NCBI GenBank assembly: GCA_020403265.1
Contig: JADBXZ010000068.1
Location: forward strand, 1-47,267
Reading direction: 5' to 3'
Origin: Bacteroidota bacterium
GTDB lineage: Bacteria; Bacteroidota; Bacteroidia; B-17B0; Aurantibacillaceae
DNA length: 47,267 bases
Positions 41,201 to 47,267 of the stretch are shown piece by piece. Position 1 is the first letter of the stretch, and every line of letters begins with the position of its first letter. The notes under the pieces were generated by a model, which did not search any database, had not been told where the DNA came from, and saw only the letters and a list, made by a program, of their open reading frames with translations. Made by a program: the position numbers and the translations under genes.

Positions 41201-43870
41201 ATGGAGCGTGACGGAGGCAGTGAAAATAAAATCGTAAGCAACATGCTTCACTTCACTACTGATAAAACAAATTACAAAACAAACGACGAAGCAGTTGTTA
41301 ACATTCCAACACCGCAAGGCGGCAGAGCACTTGTTACCGTTGAAAACGGCAGTAAAGTTCTTCAAGCACATTGGTTAGAAACAGAAAAAGGCAATACTAA
41401 ATTTAAATTAAAAATAACTGAAGACATGGCTCCTAATGTGTACTTGCACGTTAGTTTAATGCAACCTCACAGCAGAAGCAATGATTTACCAATTCGTTTA
41501 TATGGTGTGGTACCCATTTCGATAGACAATCCTGAAACACATTTAAAACCAGTTATAAAAATGGCAGATGTGTTAATGCCTGAGAAAAATGCCACCATCA
41601 AAGTTTCAGAAACTAACGGAAAAGAAATGGCATTTACTATTGCGGTCGTTGATGAAGGTTTGTTAGACATCACAAGATTTAAAACACCAAATCCTCATTC
41701 AGTATTTTATGCAAAGGAAGCCTTAGGTGTAAAAACCTGGGATATTTTTGACAATGTAATTGGTGCGTTTGGTGCGGACCTTGAACGTATTTTAAGTATA
41801 GGTGGTGACGGTAGTGAAATGGAAGATGATGGTGCAAAAGCCAACAGATTTAAACCAATGGTTAAATTTTTTGGTCCTTTCCATTTGAAAAAAGGAGAAG
41901 ATAAAACCATTACGTTTAATATGCCAATGTACGTTGGGTCTGTTAGAACGATGGTTATTGCAGGAAACAAAGGTTCTTATGGCTTTGCAGAAAAAACAAC
42001 ACCTGTTAAAGCACCTATCATGCTATTAGGTACTTTACCAAGAGTTTTAAGCGTAACAGAAGAAATCAAATTTCCAATAAGTGTATTTGGCGGAGATAAA
42101 AATATTGGTAAAACGGATATCAAAATAGAATGCAATGGTTTGGTGCAGGTAATTGGGTCTAATCAAAAATCTGTGCAGCTTGGAAAAGACGATGAAAAAA
42201 TGGTCTGGTTTGATTTAAAAGTAAAAAATGCCACCGGCATCGCTAAAGTTAAGGTTACTGCCAATGGTGGAGGACATACCGCTACCTACGAAGCAGAACT
42301 TGATGTCAGAAATCCTAATCCATATCAAACGAGCATTAAAGATTTTTATGTGGATGCAGGAAAATCAATTGATGGAAATTTTACTGCTACAGGAATCAGC
42401 GGCACAAATAAGGGATTAATAGAAATCAGCACCATACCTCCTGTTAATTTGGAAGATCGTTTAAATTACCTGATAAGCTACCCGCATGGTTGTATTGAGC
42501 AAACTACATCTCAAACATTTGCACAATTGTATTTAGATGATATCATGGAACTAAGTCCTATTCAGAAAACAGAAATCAATAAAAATATCAAAGCCGGAAT
42601 TAATGAAATCAGAAAATTCCAAACAGCAGTTGGCGGATTTAGCTATTGGCAAGGTACAGCAGATGTTAGTGACTGGGGTACCAGCTACGCCGGACACTTT
42701 TTAGTATTGGCTGAAAATAAAGGTTACACTTTACCTGCTGGATTAAAAAAAGATTGGTTAAAGTTTATGCAAACAACTGCGAATAATTATGAAAACGTAA
42801 AAGGCAATTATTATCGTAGTGATGAATTGCAAGCATACCGACTTTATGTTTTAGCGCTAAGTGGCAATGCGAGTTTAGGAGCCATGAATCGATTAAGAGA
42901 ATACAATGGCCTAAGTAATAATAGCAAGTGGTTATTGGCATCTGCATACGCAAAAGTTGGTCAGGTAGGTGAAGCGGAAAAGTTAATTGCATCTGCTAAA
43001 AAAGCTGTGCCATACTACTCTTGCGACTATTACACATTTGGTAGCAGCGATAGAGATGAAGCCATTATATTAGATGCACTTTGCACACTGAATAAAAAAC
43101 AGCAAGCATTTTTACAGGTTAAAAAAGTGGCTAATTTCTTGTCATCAAATAAATGGTTGAGTACGCAAACAACAGCATTTGGCTTAGTATCAATCAGTAC
43201 ATTTATTAACAAATATGGAGATCCGAGTGCCATGCAGGCCAATGTAACCATTAACGGTAAAAACTTTGTTGCCATGGGTAACTCAAGTATTAGTCAGTTT
43301 AATTTAGATTTAAAAACCAACCCAAAAGGCACTTACCAGATTAATAATAAAGGAAAAGGCATTTTATATGCCAGATTAATTACACGCGGAAAACCAAACA
43401 TTGGCAATGAAAAAGCAGAAAACAATAACATCAGTATAGAGGTTAATTATAAAGACAAAGCCGGAAATAGTTTAAGTGTTAACGAACTTGAACAAGGCAA
43501 AGACTTTGTAATGAACATGACAATTAAAAATTTAGGAATGGTGGGTGATATTAAAAATCTTGCTTTGATGAGCTATATACCCGGCGGTTGGGAAATACAA
43601 AACAGCAGAATGGATGAAAATGAAGCCACGATGCATAACAGCCCTTATACTTACCAGGACATTAAAGATGATAAGGTGTTAACGTATTTTGATTTAAATG
43701 TGGGTCAAACCAAAACATTTAATTTAGGATTAACTGCTACATACGAAGGCAAATTCTATTTACCGTCTGTTAATGCAGAAGCCATGTACGATAACTCCAT
43801 CTTTGCAAGAACGGAAGGTAATTGGATTAAGGTTATTAAAGCGAGCGGTGGATCAGTAACACAAAAGTAA
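38234..43870 (+). CDS. Bacterial alpha-2-macroglobulin (thioester-containing)
   Basis: 1878 residues from the ATG at 38234, where a basic N-terminus and anchor helix begin (WMAIGVAISAAGLFIY); a TTG at 38168 is less likely. Successive macroglobulin domains are followed by a Tyr/Asp-rich insert (about 495-530) typical of Bacteroidota members, the MG signature GERGVWRPGDSLFL (about 640), the bait-region/A2M core (for example FTIAVVDEGLLDITRF) and the thioester domain with GCIEQT (Cys1420), intact. It presumably traps attacking proteases in the periplasm by covalent linkage, guarding the envelope. pbpC, the usual partner gene that repairs peptidoglycan, is not downstream; structured repeat DNA begins 6 nt after the stop. 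Confidence 0.94.
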   Translation: MIKQNLKWMAIGVAISAAGLFIYNKVSNYKKLSGNNLFTDVQYQINPEFANYISAFTTGYISSNSTIKIKLTNELNSSTELNSAIQEKLISFSPEIEGTLVWKDAQNLEFKPTSRLKAGQKYKATFFLNKLLDVKKELEEFEFAFEVIQQSIQLNAGELKSYNSNDYYLYSLSGNLGSADYIAADEIEKTLSAKLDNKNLNIKWIHNEKGTNHQFVIDSIERPTSGESQVNLVCNAESININYQKEKTFSVPQKNKFELLTTTIGSDEEQFVDCVFSNPIDENQSLQGLIDLGGSKEVKYIIANNHVLVYPNSIENGSFLLTVNTGVRDTKGQVITKKTEHSIVFKEVKPSVRFVGNGNILPSTNSLTIPFETVNLKAVDVKIIRIYENNVLQFLQTNDINGGSQLAQVGKKIIEKRINLGITNPEKLAVWQKSALDISTLIKPEPGAIYRVTFSFKKSYANYPCLGESQSLEMEEIKSSTETENEEGYFGYYYDDYEYGYDYYSDEYDGSGWEDRDNPCKDYYYRQYDRKVSKNILASDLGLTLKKGNDGSFFAVVTDLVSAAPLNKVAIELYDYQKQLIETTQTNSDGQAFISPKNKPYFLVAKKDKQRAYLRLDEGSVLSLSMYDVSGDEIRKGMKGFIYGERGVWRPGDSLFLNFILEDKTNSLPENHPVIFSLTNPQGQLVKRTVSNKGVNGFYNFSCATDKNAPTGFWNAEVKVGAVKFNKLIRIETIMPNRLKIEVHAGDDKLLVNNNSQNVTLHTNWLTGATAKNLAANISVALTSSFTRFDKFDDFNFTDGGNRFEAQNITLFDGKVDENGNASMPLNLNISNAPGFLKANFTTRVFEPGGTFSIDRFSIDYSPFTNYVGVKLPSGESNTGILYTGKAHQIEIASVDFKGKPTSRSSIKFELYKLDWRWWWDQYYDDVANYISDEYHKPVQSQMVNTSNGRGKVTVNIGEKDWGRYLIRIIDTESGHACTQITYFDWSNWMERDGGSENKIVSNMLHFTTDKTNYKTNDEAVVNIPTPQGGRALVTVENGSKVLQAHWLETEKGNTKFKLKITEDMAPNVYLHVSLMQPHSRSNDLPIRLYGVVPISIDNPETHLKPVIKMADVLMPEKNATIKVSETNGKEMAFTIAVVDEGLLDITRFKTPNPHSVFYAKEALGVKTWDIFDNVIGAFGADLERILSIGGDGSEMEDDGAKANRFKPMVKFFGPFHLKKGEDKTITFNMPMYVGSVRTMVIAGNKGSYGFAEKTTPVKAPIMLLGTLPRVLSVTEEIKFPISVFGGDKNIGKTDIKIECNGLVQVIGSNQKSVQLGKDDEKMVWFDLKVKNATGIAKVKVTANGGGHTATYEAELDVRNPNPYQTSIKDFYVDAGKSIDGNFTATGISGTNKGLIEISTIPPVNLEDRLNYLISYPHGCIEQTTSQTFAQLYLDDIMELSPIQKTEINKNIKAGINEIRKFQTAVGGFSYWQGTADVSDWGTSYAGHFLVLAENKGYTLPAGLKKDWLKFMQTTANNYENVKGNYYRSDELQAYRLYVLALSGNASLGAMNRLREYNGLSNNSKWLLASAYAKVGQVGEAEKLIASAKKAVPYYSCDYYTFGSSDRDEAIILDALCTLNKKQQAFLQVKKVANFLSSNKWLSTQTTAFGLVSISTFINKYGDPSAMQANVTINGKNFVAMGNSSISQFNLDLKTNPKGTYQINNKGKGILYARLITRGKPNIGNEKAENNNISIEVNYKDKAGNSLSVNELEQGKDFVMNMTIKNLGMVGDIKNLALMSYIPGGWEIQNSRMDENEATMHNSPYTYQDIKDDKVLTYFDLNVGQTKTFNLGLTATYEGKFYLPSVNAEAMYDNSIFARTEGNWIKVIKASGGSVTQK

Positions 43871-43876
43871 TCATAC

Positions 43877-44067
43877 TAACGTTTTGCAAATGGACTTAGG
43901 GCGGTCCGCCGAGGCGGATTCAAGCTTCATGTGTCTATATTTACAAATGTTTATATAAAGACACTTAGGTTTTTAGTGAGCCGCAATATTAAATTTCAAG
44001 AAGGGGCCACTGTTTTGCGCAAAAGCAATGACTCGTGTCTGCCCAATGGCCAGTTGGTGCTGTTATA
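43877..44067 (-). repeat. attC-like structured element (TAAC...GTTA, 191 bp)
   Basis: Starts TAACG (43877) and ends GTTATA (44067). The outer parts are imperfectly complementary: TAACGTTTTGCAAATGG against CCAGTTGGTGCTGTTA. Read on the - strand it opens with TATAAC and closes with CGTTAG, like Vibrio attC (VCR) sites, though it does not meet the strict GTTRRRY core. Inside are a GGCGG/CCGCC/GGCGG hairpin (43899-43916), a GTGTCT/AGACAC hairpin (43931-43964), and a 12-bp palindrome (44013-44024). It sits 6 nt after the A2M stop and 15 nt before the ATPase stop. Confidence 0.5.
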
Positions 44068-44082
44068 AGCTGGCCTTTCTTT

Positions 44083-46584
44083 TCATATGCGTCTTACTCT
44101 CTTTATGATTTTTACTATTTCATACCAAAATACTGAAGTAAAGCCAATGGAAATACTTATTAAAAGTTGAGTTAAATTCAATGTCTCAAACTCAAAGAAG
44201 GCGGAAAGTGGTTTTATATAAATGATTAAACCCACTAAAACGATTGTAATAAACACAATAAATAAAACCATATTGTTTTTATACTTCAAGGTAGTTAAAA
44301 TCGAGTAATAAAAAGACCGGTTGATTAACGTAAGAAAAATATTGGCTATAATTAAAACGGTGAAAACCATCGTTCGAGTTATGGCTTCGCTGTAGCCGCT
44401 TGCCACTGCATACTGATAGACTGACAATGTGCCAGCTGTAATGAATAAACCTTGAATAATGCTGATTGAAAGTTCCTTTAAATTAAAAAAAGTAGTGGAT
44501 AGCGGTTTTGGTTTTTGTGCCATTGTATTCAGTTCAATCGGTTCATTTTCGTAGATTATGGAACAAGTTGGTCCCATAATTAATTCTAAAAAAATGACGT
44601 GTATGGGAGAGAATATATTCGGATAAATCCATCCAAGGGCTAATGGAATAAATACAGTTAGAATGATTGGTATATGAATAGAAATAATGTACTGAATGGC
44701 CTTTTTTAGATTGGAGTATATTTTTCTTCCCATCGCTACAGCTTCCACCATTTTGGATAAGTCATCTTCCAATAAAATTAATGAAGCTGCCTGCTTGGCT
44801 ATTTCAGTTCCTTTTCTTCCCATTGCAATGCCAATATGTGATGCTTTTAGAGCCGGGCCATCATTCACGCCATCACCTGTCATTGCTACAATTTGATTGT
44901 TGGATTTTAAAGCGTTGATTATTTTCAACTTGGCTTCGGGAAACATTCGGGTGAAAATTGCCGTGTCCATTACCCGAGTTCGCAATTCTTTTTCCGATAG
45001 TGCCATCAACTCGTCTCCCGAAATGGTCTTTTCATAATCTTTAAAACCAATTTGCTTTGCAATGGAAGCTGTTGTGGCGGCATTATCTCCTGTAATAATT
45101 TTAACTTGTATGCCTGCGTTATAAAAATCTTCCATTACTCGCTGAATATTCTTTTTTGGCGGGTCGTAAAAGGCAACTAGTCCCTTAAATTCAAAAGGCA
45201 AATCTTGTTGTTGATCAGGATAATTTTCACCTACAAAATTTGAAACGCCTACACCTAAAACTCTATATCCTTCTGTTGCTAAAAGCTCAATTGCTGAATG
45301 GATTTGTTGTATTTCCGTTTCGTTAAGATTAGATACATTGATTAATGCTTCAGGTGCACCTTTGGCTGCAATAATTTTACGGCCATTACTTTCCAAAAAT
45401 ATGTGCGTCATCATTGGAGGTTTACCACCCAAGGGATATTCGTGAACTAGCTTATAATTGGTTCGTTCGTCATTTTGTTTTAGGTCTTTGTAAGCTTGAT
45501 GCAATGCCACTTCCATTGGGTCGAACGGGATGGGTTCACTTGCCCACATTGATAATTCTATAAGCTCTATATCGCTGTCGTTTAGTTCTTCTTCAGGGCT
45601 TACAATTTTATTATTTTTCAAAACAAATAGTTTTGCCAAACTCATTTTGTTTTCAGTAATTGTTCCAGTTTTATCAGTGCAAATTACCGTGGCACTCCCT
45701 AGGGTCTCTACTGTTTTGGTTTGTTTTACTACAATTCCCAATTTCATTAAACGCCAAGCTCCTAAAGCCATAAAGGTGGTGAATGCCACAGGAATTTCTT
45801 CGGGTAAAATGCTCATTGCAAGAGTAAGCGATTGCAGTAAACTGTTTAAAATATGTTGTGATTGCCAATAATTTATGACCCAAACAAGAATAAAAATGAT
45901 AGCCCCCACAATAGCCATCCATTTCACAAAATTGGACACCTGAATTTCTAACGGTGTTTTTTCTTCACTGATGCTTTCTAAACTCTTACCAATTTTACCT
46001 AATTTGGTTTCATTGCCAATAGCGGTAATTTCGGCAATGGCTAAACCACTGGCAACAATGGTTCCGCCAAAAATAAATTTATCTTCTTTGTCTTTATCCT
46101 TAAAAACGGGAAGTGATTCACCTGTAAGAATAGATTCATTAGCCGAAAAATCGTTGGAGTGTACAATAGTGCCATCTGCGGTGATTGAAGCACCTTCTTC
46201 TGCCAAAAGGAAGTCGCCCACCACTAGTTCTTCACTTTTTATTTCTTCTATCCTGCCATTCCGAATGACTTTACAATGAGGCTGTGAAAGATCCTTTAAT
46301 TTTTCAAGTGCATTTTTGCTACGAGAGTATTGGTATAAAGAAATGGAAGCGATAAACAAGATAGCTACAACCATAAAAATGCCATTGCCTGTCTCACCAC
46401 TAATAAAATAGATAGTAGAGGCCATCAATAACAAGATAGTCATAGGCTCTTTTACTATCCGCAGTAAAACATCCATAAAGTTGTTTTCCTTTTTGTAGAC
46501 GAGCTTATTGCGACCAAATTTTTCTCTTGATAAGTTAACTTGTTCACTATCTAAGCCTTTTATACTAAATTGATTTATTGGCAT
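44083..46584 (-). CDS. P-type cation-transporting ATPase (P2-like)
   Basis: 833 residues with the complete P-type machinery: TGES (154-157) in the actuator domain, CTDKTGTITENK with phosphorylated D304, the nucleotide-binding domain (LVHEYPLGGKPPMM, AAKGAPEALI) and the hinge MTGDGVNDGPALKASHIGIAM. Ten helices are expected: two pairs before D304 and six after. TM4 reads SILPEEIPVAF, where Ca2+ pumps usually have PEGLP, so ion choice is uncertain (Ca2+, Mn2+, Mg2+ or H+ possible). It follows the DUF2231 gene by 47 nt, likely as one transcript, and its stop adjoins the attC-like element. Confidence 0.93.
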   Translation of the reverse strand: MPINQFSIKGLDSEQVNLSREKFGRNKLVYKKENNFMDVLLRIVKEPMTILLLMASTIYFISGETGNGIFMVVAILFIASISLYQYSRSKNALEKLKDLSQPHCKVIRNGRIEEIKSEELVVGDFLLAEEGASITADGTIVHSNDFSANESILTGESLPVFKDKDKEDKFIFGGTIVASGLAIAEITAIGNETKLGKIGKSLESISEEKTPLEIQVSNFVKWMAIVGAIIFILVWVINYWQSQHILNSLLQSLTLAMSILPEEIPVAFTTFMALGAWRLMKLGIVVKQTKTVETLGSATVICTDKTGTITENKMSLAKLFVLKNNKIVSPEEELNDSDIELIELSMWASEPIPFDPMEVALHQAYKDLKQNDERTNYKLVHEYPLGGKPPMMTHIFLESNGRKIIAAKGAPEALINVSNLNETEIQQIHSAIELLATEGYRVLGVGVSNFVGENYPDQQQDLPFEFKGLVAFYDPPKKNIQRVMEDFYNAGIQVKIITGDNAATTASIAKQIGFKDYEKTISGDELMALSEKELRTRVMDTAIFTRMFPEAKLKIINALKSNNQIVAMTGDGVNDGPALKASHIGIAMGRKGTEIAKQAASLILLEDDLSKMVEAVAMGRKIYSNLKKAIQYIISIHIPIILTVFIPLALGWIYPNIFSPIHVIFLELIMGPTCSIIYENEPIELNTMAQKPKPLSTTFFNLKELSISIIQGLFITAGTLSVYQYAVASGYSEAITRTMVFTVLIIANIFLTLINRSFYYSILTTLKYKNNMVLFIVFITIVLVGLIIYIKPLSAFFEFETLNLTQLLISISIGFTSVFWYEIVKIIKRVRRI

Positions 46585-46631
46585 TCTTAAAGCTAGCTAT
46601 ATTTTTTGGGAATTGATTTGGCTAACTTTAT

Positions 46632-47114
46632 TTAGTCACCTTCATTTTCTGTATTATCTGTTGAGGTAATTGCACCTTTTACAATTTCTGAATGTCTTAT
46701 TTGTCCACCCAAAAAACCTGTTCTTGCCACCAGTCCGAAACTAACTAATGAAATAAGAAAAATTACAAAAGCCAATGTTCTTGATGCACTTGATTTTTTT
46801 AAAGTCAGGAATATCCCTATGATGGAAAACACTCCTAAAATGATTAGAGAAACAAAGGCGTATATTGCAAAATCTTCGTGTCTTTCGATTGTTGCTTCAA
46901 AAACTCCCGGCAAATTTTCTACACTTTCTTCTGCGGCTTCTCCGGTTAGGTAAGCAATACCAGCACCGATTACAGAAATTATGAAAATATTGTAAGCTGC
47001 AATTTTTGTTTGATTATTTTTTGTCCAAAGTCCGTGTGCTAAAACCAGTCCGCCCAAGACGGAACCGAAAATTGGCAGATGGGTAATTACTAAGTGAATG
47101 TGCGTTTGATCCAT
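46632..47114 (-). CDS. DUF2231-like four-helix membrane protein
   Basis: 160 residues with four membrane helices. N-terminal HIHLVITHLPIFGSVLGG, TGEAAEESVENLPG after helix 2, and RHEDFAIYA before helix 3 are the conserved His/Glu features of the DUF2231 group; such spaced histidines could bind haem or metal. The C-terminus is acidic and hydrophilic. It is directly upstream of the P-type ATPase in the same direction and may serve it. The function is not known. About 100 nt upstream begins a second TAACGTT-type boundary sequence. Confidence 0.75.
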   Translation of the reverse strand: MDQTHIHLVITHLPIFGSVLGGLVLAHGLWTKNNQTKIAAYNIFIISVIGAGIAYLTGEAAEESVENLPGVFEATIERHEDFAIYAFVSLIILGVFSIIGIFLTLKKSSASRTLAFVIFLISLVSFGLVARTGFLGGQIRHSEIVKGAITSTDNTENEGD

Positions 47115-47215
47115 TGAACTAATTTTTCTTGAAGGTCTTCTTTATTTTCCAATTTAAATATGATAGATGTCACGTTTAAAAATGATACTTGGGTTGATGC
47201 GTTTAGGCTAGGACA

Positions 47216-47267
47216 TAACGTTCGACAAGCAGGCCCAGTGCGGATTTATGAAACATCCTCTGTCTGC
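47216..47267 (-). repeat. Partial second attC-like element (cut by window end)
   Basis: Begins TAACGTTCGACAAGC, sharing TAACGTT, CAA and GCGGATT in the same order as the element at 43877, and runs off the window at TCTGTCTGC, a string that also occurs as GTGTCTGCCC at 44035-44044 within the first element. On the - strand it ends AACGTTATGTCC, comparable with the closing core of Vibrio attC sites. Confidence 0.4.

Overview
The window is a low-GC, gene-dense piece of a Bacteroidota chromosome, probably from an environmental member of the Flavobacteriales/Sphingobacteriales/Chitinophagales side of the phylum. Evidence: a type IX secretion (T9SS) C-terminal sorting domain, DUF4834- and DUF2779-type proteins, an N-terminal Cys domain (CxxxW...HCxxC) typical of the phylum, a large Bacteroidota-type alpha-2-macroglobulin, a Bacteroidota lipoprotein/capsule repertoire, and several upstream regions carrying the Bacteroidota -7 box TAnnTTTG instead of an E. 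coli -10. No rRNA, bona fide tRNA, CRISPR, integrase or transposase gene is visible.

Layout. 1-150: tail of an upstream gene, a multi-hairpin palindromic element and a bidirectional terminator. 151-3083 (-): MATE exporter and apolipoprotein N-acyltransferase (lnt), overlapping by 4 bp. 3128-5597 (+): 2OG-Fe(II) oxygenase, secreted amidohydrolase, RdgB-type nucleotide pyrophosphatase. 5816-6995 (+): two unrecognised exported proteins with a terminator-like hairpin inside the second gene. 6996-7517: gene-free. 7518-10621 (-): GT-C/TPR membrane protein and a secreted cupin. 10751-15195 (+): very large membrane histidine kinase and a sterol-desaturase-family hydroxylase. 15198-16124 (-): Cys-domain/T9SS protein. 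16285-19721 (+): ABC-F ATPase, DUF4834 protein, SpoIIE-type phosphatase. 19726-28767 (-): capsule/exopolysaccharide block (Wza, Wzc-type tyrosine kinase, RfbC, WecA/TagO-like transferase, LysM lytic transglycosylase), preceded by a PgpH-like HD phosphohydrolase and an RsmI-like methyltransferase. 28845-33044 (+): GT9 glycosyltransferase, then paaABC with a small membrane protein and an SPFH/prohibitin protein. 33093-34340 (-): PLP class IV enzyme and YbjN-like protein. 34484-36666 (+): clpP, a secreted protein, a 7-TM protein. 36663-38120 (-): DUF2779 (Cas4-like plus DnaQ-like) protein. 38234-43870 (+): alpha-2-macroglobulin. 44083-47114 (-): P-type ATPase and DUF2231 membrane protein, bracketed by structured TAAC/GTTA-bounded sequences that resemble integron attC sites.

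How it fits together. Much of the window is envelope biology: lipoprotein maturation (Lnt), capsule priming and export, peptidoglycan cleavage, surface sorting, protease trapping (A2M) and envelope-facing signalling. paaABC encodes the oxygenase part of the aerobic phenylacetyl-CoA epoxidase, but PaaD and PaaE are not in this window.

Most unusual signals: (1) the attC-like flanks of the ATPase/DUF2231 unit directly after the A2M gene; (2) an intrinsic-terminator hairpin within the coding start of the lipoprotein gene at 6456; (3) two genes (histidine kinase, lytic transglycosylase) whose only sensible starts are ATT; (4) EF-hand/dockerin-like calcium loops inserted in the first exoplasmic loop of the GT-C/TPR protein; (5) a protein combining a cytoplasmic-looking Cys domain, an internal lipobox and a T9SS sorting domain.
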